Shown here: one piece after another, positions 23,416-34,155 of the stretch
Layout of the letters: each line of letters starts with the position of its first letter
How positions within the stretch are numbered: the stretch's first letter is position 1
Assembly (NCBI GenBank): GCA_014281115.1
Contig: JACONQ010000014.1
Span: 2,356,001-2,420,000 of the forward strand
DNA from: Laburnicola sp. R22_1
Taxonomy: Eukaryota; Ascomycota; Dothideomycetes; Pleosporales; Didymosphaeriaceae
Reading direction: 5' to 3'
DNA length: 64,000 nucleotides
Notes under the pieces: model-generated
Told to the model about the DNA's origin: nothing
The model's input: the letters and a program-made list of their open reading frames with translations, nothing else
The model's database searches: none
Translations under genes and position numbers: made by a program

Positions 23416-23592
23416 TGTCAGATAGAACGAGCAGTGGTGAGGTTAGATCTGTACAATCGAGCAGGGACCACCTAGCTTGGCACACTAGCGAAGAAGTTAG
23501 AACCAGCTGAACACGGTTGGAAAAAGAAGACAACACAATGATCATCATCCATCAAGACACTACATCGCATTTTTTTACCATCAAATCTGACA
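23416..23592 (+). repeat. 3' LTR of the Copia element
   Basis: 177 bp, TGTCAG to CTGACA, followed by GATCT. Preceded by the polypurine-like GAGGGGGTG. Confidence 0.95.
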
Positions 23593-23664
23593 GATCTATA
23601 CTAGAGTACCACTCAATCTAAAAAATTATTAATAGGTTAAAGTAGAAGAAGGTATACCTTAGTC

Positions 23665-24005
23665 TATATAAGGCAGTCCTAGTATACTAGCTAGGCTAGT
23701 AATAGATTAGTAACTTAAGGCATAAGGAGCATATAGAGTTTCTACTATAGTTTCTTCTATTACTACTAGTTAAAAAGGCGGCAATAGAGGGTAGAATTAA
23801 GAGAAAAGAGAAGAAGATATTTATTAATAAGTTGCTAAAGAAGAAGAGCATTATATAAATATAGTATATCCTTATAGTTATTATAGTATTAGATAATAAG
23901 CGCGTTATATAAGTGTACTATATAGCGGCGTATAAATATAGCGCAATTACTACTAATAGTAATAATAAAGTAAGAGTTAGTTTTCTATATACGCTTTAAG
24001 TAACT
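23665..24005 (+). repeat. Degraded repeat, partner of 9,385-9,740
   Basis: Shares short collinear blocks with the stretch at 9.4-9.7 kb. Looks like eroded coding sequence of an unidentified transposon. Confidence 0.4.
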
Positions 24006-24229
24006 TTTAATAGGTGTTAAAGTGCTTATAGATAATTAGAGGGTAAGTGCGCAGTAACTACTATTATATTAGTAGAGAATAGAAGTAGACTATATTTTTA
24101 GGCGCTATACTAGAGCGGCCTTTCTATTCTAACCTGCGCAGGCTTAAATTAAAAAAATGTATTAAAAAAGGTAATTAATACTAAATAAACAATGCGACCT
24201 AATATTATTATATAAAAGGATAGTATGGT

Positions 24230-24360
24230 TTTCTTTTTACGACTAAGGGGTTTCTAATAAAAATATTATAATAATAGTAAATATTCTTCCTACTATTGTA
24301 TACACAGAAAAGTGTTTCAAAGTGTTAACAAAAAGAGGTTAGCGCGTTAGAAAGAATAGT
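24230..24360 (+). repeat. Dispersed terminal repeat family A
   Basis: Contains ACGACTAAGGGGTTTC, TAATAAAAATATTAT and ACAGAAAAGTGTTTCAAAG, ending in GGTTAGCGCG. It is inverted relative to the copy at 30,455-30,572; the two could be the ends of one ~6.3-kb element. Confidence 0.65.
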
Positions 24361-25109
24361 ATAACTATACCTATTATACGTAAATAGGGACATTTTTTAA
24401 TATTAGTAAGGAAGAAAGTATATCTTTCTTTACTAAATAAGAACTCTACTATCTTTATTAATAATTTAGATATCCCTATATAAAAAGACTTTAAAAGATG
24501 CTTACTAATATTAGCTATAAAGTTAATACTACTATACTAAATAAAATCTAGAAGTTTTACTAATACTACTAATTATATAAGTAAGCCCTATGTTGCTTTA
24601 AGTTTATTATTAAGGATAACATCTACTTTAACTATAATATTATTATTAATAATATACGTATTAGAACTAAAGACGCACTATATATTATAGATACAAACAT
24701 ATTATTTTAAGCTATAATTTTCTTAAAATTAATATCTATATATAATGCGTAGAAAGTCCTCTACAAATGCTAGATTAATATCTATTAAGGTCTACCTAAC
24801 TATATTATATATTATGAAGAGAAATATCGCAGACCTTTTAGTATATAGTACAATACTATAATGGAAAGCTATAAGTATGCTAAAAACACATTAAAAAAGG
24901 TAAAGTAGCTTAGAGATAGATTAGAACTATTTATTAGCAACTGCAAATTAGCCTCTTATACTAGAAGTAGTTAATTATAAGATATACTAGATACTAAAGT
25001 TAATAATATAACGCGTAGTTACCTATATATATATAATACAAATCTGCAACTAAATATAAATTAAGTGTTTATCTATTTACTATATAATATATACTTTTTT
25101 ATGCCTAAT

Positions 25110-25215
25110 TACCTTTTCACGCTCTTTTTAATTACTAAGTAGGGGCTCTGCTTTTTTATTATGTTATTTAAGATAAAAGCCTTTATTGTCCTACTCCTAG
25201 GTAGAATTAATGCTA
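25110..25215 (+). repeat. Dispersed repeat family B
   Basis: Contains CACGCTCTTTTTAATTACTA, GGGGCTCTGC and ATAAAAGCCTTTATTGTCCT. Confidence 0.7.
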
Positions 25216-25604
25216 CTTATATAATATACTTAATTATTATATAAGACTTTAATGTTAGTTACTATATCTATCCCTCGCCCTAAAGACGCTATTACTATTG
25301 CTACTAAATATATAGTATTGCGGCCCTACCTAAGAGACGCAAATAATAACGTAGCTAAATACAACATAGCTAGGTATAATAGCTAGACGTCGCTTAATAT
25401 TAAAAACTATATAGTCTATACTAAGAACCTATAAATAGCTACTATAGAATTAGATTGCTATATTAAGAAGAATATAGATATTAGTAAGTAGGAGTCTAGA
25501 ATTAAAAGTAGGAGTAGAATAAGCCTTATAATATAAATTATCCTATACTAGTTTAGGTGCAAGGTACTTATAACTATTAAAAATAAAAACTAGAAAAATA
25601 TTAA

Positions 25605-25960
25605 ACATCTTTGTCGTGTGGAGATTCTAACCAAGGTTAAGTCCGCACTATACACAAAGAGGAGTAAAATAGAAGGCACTAAAACCTAGTACTAAGCACA
25701 TAGTAGTAGTAATAAATTATACACAAAATAATAATAATTTTATTATTAACTTTCTTTATAGTAGTATTATTAATAGCAGTTAATAGATAGTCTGCTATTT
25801 AGCATACCTAAGTTATATATTATCTCTTAACTAGTAGACTATTAGAGAGCTATAGTTAACTGTAGAGTTACAACCGCAGGAGTAGTGTGGGCAATAGGAC
25901 GCTTATAGTTTGGTTATCGCGTTTGCGATCTAGCAGTAGCGTAACTATAAACTAGAAAAA
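25605..25960 (+). repeat. Dispersed repeat family C, extended copy
   Basis: Carries GTGGAGATTCTAACCAAGGT, GGCACTAAAACCTAGTAC and, after TAGACTATTAGAGAGC, the GC-richer tail GAGTAGTGTGGGCAATAGGA. Collinear with the reverse complement of 11,700-12,075. Confidence 0.6.
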
Positions 25961-26680
25961 TATAAATATTTTTATAAAGTAAGAGTTTAGGTTAGTAGCT
26001 ATATACTACTGCGTAGCTTATAGAAGCAATTACTACCTAATATTAAATTTCTAATTAATAGCTGCTTACTTTAAAAATAGTAGTTATATAGAGTAGGTAC
26101 TAGAGACGTAAAGAATATATAAATACGCAATTATACTATAGAATATCTATAGGTAATAAGTAGAGTAAGGCTAGCAAAGTGTTAGAGTACTATTTAGTAT
26201 TAGGAGTAGAAAGCGCGCATATAATTTATTATATATTATAGTAGTAATAAAGCGTGTGTCTAGGGGTTTTAAGTAGTTAAGTATCTAGTAATATAATAAA
26301 AGATTATAAAGTAGTGTTAATTATCTAGTAACACAGCAAATAGATAAGTAAGTTAGAGTGTTATTATTATAGGGTCAATTGTCTTAAAATCTAGGAGAAG
26401 ACATTAGAAAAACTTTAACGCGCTTTAGGTCTAGGGCTTAGCGCTTGCATATAATATTACATAATATTATATTATATAGGCGCTAGTAATATAATAGAAA
26501 AACGTAGTAATTAAACGTAGTGGGGCTACTTAAAAACTAAATAAGTGGAGGTAGTTTATACTCCTGCCTAGAATGACTATATTATATATAACCTAGGTAT
26601 AAACTATATATTAAATAAATTTAGAAATTATGCAAAGATTATTATCTAAGATTAGAAGACATATAGATAGGGAAATAATA

Positions 26681-28212
26681 TACGGAGGTGCCTTTCAAAA
26701 GTCTTTTCCTGGACCGTGCACGGTGGCGTAAGCCACTGCTCTTGGCGCTAGCACCCCTCATAGCAAAAATCCCTCAATCTTCATCATTGCTACTCTTCTA
26801 TCTACCTGATAATGCCTTCGTACGACATTGCCACCCGAGCTCAAGCCTTAACTCTAAAGCTGGCTGGCTTTTCAAATACTGAGATCGAGTCTATAACTGG
26901 AATCCAGCCGCGCATGGTTAATGCTATCTATCGCAAGGCTATCACCCAAGGACTAAACCCCGCTGAGAGCAAGACGATCCTTAACAAATACGTTAAAGAT
27001 GGCAATTAATCCGGCCGCCTAAAGAAGCAAACTAAGGAGCTAGTTAAAGATGTACTATTAAAGGTCTGTTAAGATTAATATGCTCGCAAGAAGACCTGCG
27101 CTCAAATCGCAGCAGAGATTGGAGGAGTGTTAGATATCACAGTCTAGCGAATCCTTAGAGCATCTGGATATTAAAAAACAAAGCCCACCCGTAAACTAGG
27201 GCTAACAGATAAGATAAAGCGAGCCCATTATCAATTTGCTCTTAATTATAAGGACTAGACAATTAAAGACTAGAAAAAGGTTATCTAGTCTAATAAGACA
27301 TCTGTTGTCTATAGTCTTTGAAGAGGGGGATACCGCGTTTGGCGTCTACCTTCTGAGCGTTTTGTTAAGTCCTGCATTCGGCCGCGGTGGAAGGGGTTCT
27401 CTGAGTTTATGTTTTGGGGTTGCTTTTCGTACGACTTAAAAGGCCTATGTCATATCTGGAAGGCAGAGATAAAGAGCGAAAGAAAGATTGCAGATTAAGA
27501 ACTAGAAGCTATAAATAGAGAACTCGAGCCTATTCTTAAGGCAGAGTAGGAGCTAAATACGCCTTTAGCTCAAATAGGCCTTCGAAATCAGCCAGGACGA
27601 AAACCACAATGGAAGTGGGATAGAAAGCATAGTAAGCTTGAAAGAGGGAGCGGAACTGGGATTGATTGGTGGAGATACTGCCGTCAGGTTATTATTCCTA
27701 AACTAATTCCCTTCGTACGAGAATGTGAGAAGACTCAACCTAGGGTAATAGTTTAAGAGGATGGTGCAAGCCCACATAAGTCTTTCTATAAAGACAGGCT
27801 CTATAGCTTAGCTACGGTCGTACAATTACTATAGCCTAGAAACTCCCCTAACTTGAATATGATTAAGCCAGCCTGGCCTCATATAAAAAGAGTAACAACA
27901 AAGAAAGGGTCTCCTTAGTTAAGAGCTGAGGCAGAGCGTGTATGGCAAGAGGCATGGGGGGAGTTAGAATAGTAGCGGATTCAGGCTTGGATTGAGAGGA
28001 TTGAGCGGCATATTCAGGAGATTCTTCGTCTTGAAGGTGGTAATGAGTATAGAGAGGGTAAGACTGAGAAGGTACGACGGTTTAAAGCTCCTATAGTAGA
28101 TAATTGGGTTGATATTGAATAGAGATGTCTCTCGTACGAAGAATTTGGTGGCGTTTTTAGCTTGCGCCACTGTGCACGGTCCAGGAAAAGACTTTTGAAA
28201 GGCACCTCCGTA
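26681..28212 (+). mobile_element. Tc1-like DNA transposon with 53-bp inverted repeats
   Basis: The terminal inverted repeats 26,681-26,733 and 28,160-28,212 both read TACGGAGGTGCCTTTCAAAA from the outside and differ at two positions (both G/A or C/T). TA lies immediately outside both ends, and TACGG begins with TA itself, so the exact TA duplication is ambiguous. The 1.53-kb length and the transposase inside fit the Tc1/mariner superfamily. Composition is far less AT-biased than neighbouring DNA, which suggests a recent arrival with moderate RIP. Confidence 0.85.
26812..28119 (+). pseudogene. Tc1-like transposase, RIP-inactivated
   Basis: One frame from ATG 26,812 shows an N-terminal helix-turn-helix (QALTLKLAGFSNTEIESITG), a second DNA-binding helix region near RILRASGY, and then the catalytic part: TSVVYSL-x-RGGYRVWR, EFMFWGCFSYD, EDGASPHKSFYKD and RNSPNLNMIKPAW. 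The frame is interrupted by TAA/TAG at expected Gln or Trp codons. In Tc1 families the last block is PDLNxIExxW; here Asp is Asn and the catalytic Glu is Lys. The first catalytic Asp region also reads SNKT instead of SDET. All are G-to-A changes. The end is placed at the TAG following VDNWVDIE; it could be a new stop rather than the natural one. Confidence 0.82.
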
Positions 28213-28310
28213 TAGATAGAGTAAATACTAGCAAGAAAATAGTTTATATAGAGGAAAGAAGAACTACTAATAGTAACTTTAAAAATAAAAAGTTACTAGT
28301 GTCTATATAC

Positions 28311-28588
28311 TATGTAGATAAGGGCACTTAAGAGTATTAAGGTTTTAATACTGCTGCATAATAGTATTATATAGAAATTATATAATGCCTATACGCCATA
28401 GCCTATATGCTACAGAATCTTCTTTTTCTATCTATATTCCTTCTAGATATAAGTAATTAACACTAAAGTTAGTTCTATTATATTATTTTCTTTCCTTATA
28501 TAATTATCCTATACACTTTTTATACTTACTAATATAGAGTATTAGATATTAATATCTATATAGCTAGCTATAGAGTACCTATTTAACA
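28311..28588 (+). repeat. LTR-like repeat family D, right copy
   Basis: A direct repeat of 12,265-12,540, more AT-rich than the left copy, ending CCTATTTAACA. Confidence 0.5.
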
Positions 28589-28944
28589 TTAAATAATTAA
28601 TATTGCTACTATTATAGATATAGAAATTTTAGATATAAGACTTAAAAAGACTAAGAAGCTATTAGTTAATAAACGGCGCTATAGAAATAACTATACCTAT
28701 TTAATATAGTTTATAAGCTTTTTAGTAGTATTATAAATATATATTCTATTTTTTTAAATTAGTGCTATAAAGAGTATTTTAAGCAGTTAAAAGGATATCT
28801 ACCTTATTATTAAAATTAAGTAGACACTATACTAGGCTAATTAGTAATATAATAACACCTAATATAGGTATATATTATTATAAAGTAATATTTACTCTAA
28901 ATTAAGTAATTTTTACACCTAAATAGCTATGCACTAGTAATTTA

Positions 28945-29045
28945 ATTTTGATTACTAAGCAGGGGGCTCTGCTGTTTTTATTATGTTATTTGAGATAAAA
29001 GCCTTTATTGTTCTACCCCTAGGTAGTTAATTTAACAACACATTA
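28945..29045 (+). repeat. Dispersed repeat family B
   Basis: Contains GATTACTAAGCAGGGGGCTC, TTATGTTATTTGAGATAAAA and TAACAACACA. Less mutated than the other isochore copies. Confidence 0.7.
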
Positions 29046-29904
29046 ATTTAAATTATAAGAATAAGTTTAGAATTTAGAAAGGAATAGGTATAAAGTAGAT
29101 TACTATTATAAATAAGCTTAATATAATAAATATAGAAATTAGCGCTTATAAGTTAGTTATAAATGGATTCTACCTACTATATAATAAGCATATTTTTAGT
29201 AGCTATAATATTAAAAAAGGGTATATTAGAGCGTATTAGGGTAATAAAGATAGAATAGTATATACTAACTTAACTAATTAAGGCGTAAGAAGTAAAGGCA
29301 GTATAAAAATAGATAAAAATTAAAATAACTATACTAAGCCTTACTTAATAGCACCTTTAGCTCCTAAACTAGTTAGGTAGCCTAAAGTACTATACTAGTG
29401 TAATAGTGTCTAGAGTAATAATAACTATTACTATATAGTTATAAAGTAGCAACTATCTATTTTTATAAAATAGATAGTAGAATAATAAGTACTCTAATCT
29501 TTTAGAGTAGTCTAGATTAGGTTAATTCTAAAAAGGAAATAATATAAGGCACTACTACTACTTAGGTAGCTAAATAGAGCTTTATAGCTCTTTATAGCCT
29601 AGTAAAAATTTAGATAAAAAATTCTTATTTTAAATAAGAGTAGATAGTAATTTATCTTACTATTGCTTACCTCCTAATATTATTTTATTCTATCTCTTTA
29701 CTTACTAGGTGCTCTAGCAATACCCTTATAGTAAAAAAGTATAAAAGTAGTCTTTTAAATAGATTTTAGTATAAAACTACTACTTTGTATAACTAGTAAC
29801 TAATAAACTTATATACTTTTACTAACTTGTTATAAGTAAAAGATTGGCTTATTAAATATTTTTTTGACCTGTTTTTTTAGTTTGAGGTTAAAGTAGGTTA
29901 GTAG

Positions 29905-30040
29905 TTCGAACGCGCTTTTTTATAATTACCACCTTTTTTACGCTCTTTTTAATTACTAAGTAGGAGGCTCTGCTTTTTTTATTATGTTATTTAAGATAAA
30001 AGCCTTTATTGTGCTACCTCTACGTAGTTAATATACCGCC
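29905..30040 (+). repeat. Dispersed repeat family B
   Basis: Begins with GTTCGAACGCGC, then ACGCTCTTTTTAATTACTAA, GGAGGCTCTGC and AAAAGCCTTTATTGTGCTAC. Confidence 0.7.
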
Positions 30041-30439
30041 ATATATAATAAGTAAAAAAAGTGTAAAAGTAGTTTTATAGACTTTAGTATAGTATAATAA
30101 TTATTTAGTATAATTAGTAACAAATAAAGTAAAACTTCTACTAATTTAATTACCTACAGATAGTATTTTAAAAAAAGTTAATATTATATTACTATTTATA
30201 GCTAAATAAAAAGGTTAGTTTTAGAATAATATAAGGGTAGTATATAGTCTTATAGGGCTAACCTATTAAGAATAGCTAAAATAGTTAAAAAAGCTAGTTA
30301 AATAAATACTATTATAAAATAGTAAATAAAAAATATAAGGGGCTCTTTTTTATATAAAAAGTAAACCGTGGTACGGCGATATGGCCTTACGCATAGTTTT
30401 GCATGTGGATTTTTTTTGGTCGGAGTAGGCGCGCCAAGC

Positions 30440-30572
30440 TGGCTTGTAACGCGCTAACCCCTTTTTGTTAACACTACCTTGAAACGCTTTTCTGTGTCAA
30501 CAATAGCAGGAGGGATAACTGCTATTATTGTAATATTTTTATTAAAAACCCCTTAGTCGCAAAAAAAAAAAC
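30440..30572 (-). repeat. Dispersed terminal repeat family A, best preserved copy
   Basis: Contains GCGCTAACCCCTTTTTGTTA, CTTGAAACGCTTTTCTGTGT, GCAGGAGGGATAACTGC and CCCCTTAGTCGC plus an A-run. It sits at the isochore edge and retains most C and G. Confidence 0.7.
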
Positions 30573-30799
30573 CACCATATAAAAAGTAATATAGGGTACA
30601 AGTCTACACTAACTACACACTAATGCTAACTAGGAAAGACACCTTTTAGGGAGGTAAAAGGCGCAAATAAGGTGTAAAACAAAGGTAATAGGAGGTGCTT
30701 AGTAGGAGGGCAGGCACGAACTGTTACACTGTTAAATTAATTAACTAGTTTAACAAGTTTAACTTTGTCCTTTTTATTGCTTTTCACAATGCGCCTACT

Positions 30800-31521
30800 G
30801 GCTCCAGTAGGGCAGATGAGCGTTCGGAACGGCGCCAGCCACGGAGGAGAAGTCGCTCGCACGAACCACGGAGCAGGTCTCCTCCCAGGTACGAGCGTTC
30901 CTGGTCCCCTCAACAGAGCAACCGATCGCGAAGGAGAAGTCGATCGCCTTGGTACGGTGACTCCTATAGTAACAGGTCTCATCCCAACGAGTATCGAATA
31001 ACGGTGACCCTGGACTTTAAAAGACATGGAGGAGTCCCATTGGGTCTTGACCGCCAGCAAGATCGGAGGAGAGACTCGCCGCAGTGGTGATGCAGACCGC
31101 CACCAGCAACATCAGAGGATCGACCCGCCCGTCGCAGCAGCGATGCAGACCGTCACCCGCACCCCCACAGCTTTCCATCACCCCATCGTCCTGGTCAAAA
31201 AAAAAGCCCAACATCTCCGGAAAGCAAAACCGCGAGGCGCTCATAAAAGGTGAACGTGAGCCCCAAAATGCCAACGAGGACGCCTGGCTGCGAACCCACC
31301 CGAGGAAGCTTGGTAGCGGCTATACACCGTTAAGCCCAAAAAGACGACATTCCGGCTCCGTGTCGTCCCTAACAGGTTCCCGCATAGACAAGCGCGCACG
31401 CGACCCGTTGCCAGATCGAAAATCGACTTCACCACCCAGCAGGGACAAGGAGGCGAGCCAGCCAGCCAGCCACCAGCCATCGGCCGCTGAGGACGCGATT
31501 GACTCAATGAAGAAAATGTAG
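30800..31521 (+). pseudogene. RS-rich reading-frame fragment at the isochore border
   Basis: From about 30,800 one frame encodes arginine/serine dipeptide-rich protein (SERRQPRRRSRSHEPRSRS, then NRSRRRSRSPWYGDS) up to TGA at 31,088-31,090. The same frame continues RS-like beyond the TGA (RPARRSSDADRH, SPTSPESKTARRS) to TAA 31,244. A different frame, open to TAG 31,521, then reads GSGYTPLSPKRRHSGSVSS and KRARDPLPDRKSTSPPSRD. Such low-complexity RS sequence is typical of SR-type splicing proteins. No RNA-recognition motif is visible, because upstream DNA is RIP-mutated isochore. It may be the 3' remnant of a truncated gene, or a gene with introns that I cannot resolve. Confidence 0.4.
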
Positions 31522-31919
31522 GAATAATGTGTACACACGTGTACCATCCGCAGAGGAGCGTGGACAAAGAAAGGCATTCTCTCTCCTTGCGTCTGATAAC
31601 CATGCGCCACGAAGACGACACGACGATCCAGGAGGTTAGGAAAAGGAAAAGGAAAAGGAAAATAAGTATGTGCAATCCATAGAAATTCAAACATCTGCTA
31701 TACAGCCAGCTATCTATCCATCTACCTATCCAGCACATCAGATAGCCCAACGCAACGCCGCCCAATGCAAAACCATCCCACATATAAAGACAACGCCCCT
31801 CGCATTCCTATATCGCGAACCAAAAGCTTTTTCAAAACGAGCACGACTGCCTTAGCTGCCCCGATGCTACCTACCCACCCACTCCTTGTTCACATTGCAT
31901 CCTCACACAGGGAACCATC

Positions 31920-34155
31920 TCACACGGAATTCCCACTAGGAAAAACCTCAGCCAACGCATCGCCTTCTTCCGGGCTAAGCCCATCATCCAAAATATCATG
32001 CGCCATATCCATGACTTCCTGCTCGATGCCAGCCTCGAGGACAAGCCCTTCTGAAAACGCCAACCGCGTGAGCGCAACGTAGTACGCGTGCAGTCCGCCC
32101 AGTGTCTCGTTGAGTTTGCTTTTGATGTTGAAGCCAGGGTTGCTGGTAGTGAGGTGATTGAGTAGCTTCATTGTGGCGTTGATGCTGGCGATCTTCTGGT
32201 CTTGGGTTGGAGAGAGCGGGCGCGTGTATAGAGATGCTACGGAGTAATTGAGGTATTTGATGAGGCGGCCGATGCAGAGGCTGTGTTGGGTGAGGGCGGT
32301 GGAGCCATACTCTGGGATGGAGAACTGCGTGAGGACGTCTAGGACCTTGAGACGGACCTTCCAAATTTGGGCTTCGGGCACGACTTCGGGCGAGGATGCT
32401 TGAGGGTTCGGAATAGGCGCGATGGCTTCGGAGAAGAGGTTCGTGAGTCGCGAGATAAGGTTGCCCTCACCTTTTGTCTGTTCCTCGGGGTCATCCGAGA
32501 CGATAGGCCCAAGGGAGCTAGGGAGCGCAGACGTGGAGAGCACACGTAGTATGAGCATCATGTCGGGTATGGGTTGTTCTTTCAAAAGCACCAAAAGGAC
32601 GAAATCGAGCGGCATGTTGCGCCAGAAGCGGGAAAGCGGCTCCGGAGACGGGGATGCCACGCAGCATGTGGCTATGTGGTAGAGTAGTTCGAAGCAACTT
32701 TGCACATCCACTTCAGATACAGTACTCCGATATTCCGGCGAAAAAACAAAAGCTGTCTTTTTCTCGTTGCGGTTGCGTGCTTCGTAGACGGGCACTGCGA
32801 TCAGTTTGACGGACTCGACTACAAGAGGCACTATCTGCTCAATGACTTGGGTCGATGTCTTTGCCGGCTCGCAGGCCAGCACAAAATGCAGTGCATCGAG
32901 CATCAGATACATGGGCGCATAAAACCTTTCATGTAGACACTGTTTCCAGAGGCTAACAAAGATGGCGCAAATGCTGAGAGCGAGCTCGCGAGCATTCGCC
33001 ATCAGAGCAGCGCTCGATAAAGAATCGTATACGATGGACGATAGCTTCTTCTGTGGCTCAGAGGGCAAGGCGTGCTGTGTAAGTGCCTCCAATATTCGAT
33101 CCGAGCCGTTCGAACAGCGATGCGAGAGGAGGCGGTGAAGCAGGGTGAAGCGCTGGTCGTCCTTCCAGAGATTGCGCAGGAGAGTAATGTCAAGCTTGCC
33201 CTGAGCAAGGGGTGCTGGCTCCGGTGCTTTTGGTTTCTCTCGCGGCTCGCTCAGCTCTAGCACCGGCAGAGGGCTGTCGTTTGTGGCCTGCCGCTTCCTT
33301 TTGTTCGCCTGCTTTGGTGTTGCAGCCTTGGCCTTCTCCCGCCTCTTGCTCGGCGATACCATGACAATATCATCGTCGTCGAAGCCGTCCCCTAGCGGAA
33401 GCGTCTTTTGCGCCTTCTTCGGTGTCCCTGCAGGGCTCCCTGCCGCAGCCGCAGCAGGCTTTGGCCGCGATGGCACTACCCGCCGCGGTCTACGCATCTG
33501 CTCCTCATGGCGATTGTGCTCGTCGAAGGCGCTGTTCGTCTTGGCCTGCTCCAGCTGGCGTAGCAGGGCATCCCGCTCGGCTGCGATTTTGCCTGTAGAC
33601 TCCCTGTATTCCTGCTGTTGGGCTGCGAGCCGCTGCTCGGTGGCCCGGTTGGCAGCCTCGGTGCGTCGCCTCAGGTTGTCCGCCTCGCCTGTCTTTTTGA
33701 TCACCTCGGCGGCAGCGTTTTCGAGGTTGTGGTTCAGGCGTCGTTTCTCTTGCTCTAGCTACAGCGGTTAGCTACAGCAACGGCAGGTGGCCAGCATGCC
33801 CACGCACCTTTTTGATGCGTTCGAGGAGCCTGCCGACGTCGGCCTGCGACTGCCGCGGCGGCTCCTCGACCTCCATGGCGTCGGCGTACAGCGCATTGCC
33901 GCCAGCATCGTCCCGCCTCGGCTCGTAGTCGTAGTTGGCGTCGTCGTGGCCAAAGCGGGGCGCGTCTGCCGTATCGGCGAGGTTGATGACCTCGTCCTCG
34001 TCGCCATCATCGAGCCCGTAGTAGTCCGGTTCGGTTATTGCCGTCTGGCGCTGGTGTTGGGTGGCCTGGATGGCCGTCGTCTCGAGCTGCTGCAGCGTGT
34101 TGGCGGGCAGGTCGTCGAGGTCATGGTCGGAAAAGTCGAATTCGGCGTCGTCCAT
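31920..34155 (-). CDS. Rad26/UvsD (ATRIP-like) DNA damage checkpoint protein
   Basis: Exons 34155..33808 and 33758..31920 (intron 33759..33807, 49 bp) give 728 residues. The start MDDAEFDFSDHDLDDLPANT matches the acidic N terminus of the ATRIP/Rad26/UvsD family; an in-frame upstream extension to 34,269 lacks this character and was left out. A coiled coil covers roughly residues 105-175 (LLERIKKLEQEKRRLNHNL onward). It is followed by a basic, Pro/Ala-rich linker with KKAQKTLP and KRREKAK, then a helical C-terminal domain from about residue 290. ATRIP-type proteins recruit the ATR kinase (Mec1/Rad3) to RPA-coated single-stranded DNA and act in the nucleus in the replication-stress checkpoint. 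It is divergent from the CDP-diacylglycerol synthase gene, with 367 bp between start codons. The family call rests on the N terminus and architecture. Confidence 0.78.

Larger units (their letters stand above)
18456..23592 (+). mobile_element. Ty1/Copia LTR retrotransposon with target duplication
   Basis: A 5,137-bp element with 177-bp LTRs at 18,456-18,632 and 23,416-23,592, both TGTCAG...CTGACA. It is flanked by the 5-bp duplication GATCT (18,451-18,455 and 23,593-23,597). A purine run ending GAGGGGGTG precedes the right LTR. The LTRs differ at only three positions that I count, all transitions, with A/T in the left copy. The internal region is one long frame broken by point stops. Low LTR divergence and balanced composition show it arrived much later than the DNA around it. 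Confidence 0.95.
4070..30600. other. AT-rich, RIP-mutated isochore of nested transposons
   Basis: About 26.5 kb of strongly AT-rich DNA, dominated by TA, TAA and TAG words, with almost no open frame above 60 codons. Where a transposase or polyprotein can be read, Gln codons (CAA, CAG) have become TAA or TAG and many Asp/Glu codons have become Asn/Lys. These are C-to-T and G-to-A changes on both strands, as expected from RIP. Stretches outside the named elements (about 4.1-4.7, 8.95-10.8, 12.5-15.0, 16.9-17.6, 23.6-26.7 and 28.6-30.4 kb) hold only degraded repeat matches, listed where visible. No host gene, tRNA or intact element was found. Confidence 0.9.

Noticed and set aside
31241..31783. 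180-codon minus-strand open frame
   Set aside because: Low-complexity hydrophobic/Phe-rich sequence opposite purine-rich DNA; no domain; antisense to the RS-type fragment.
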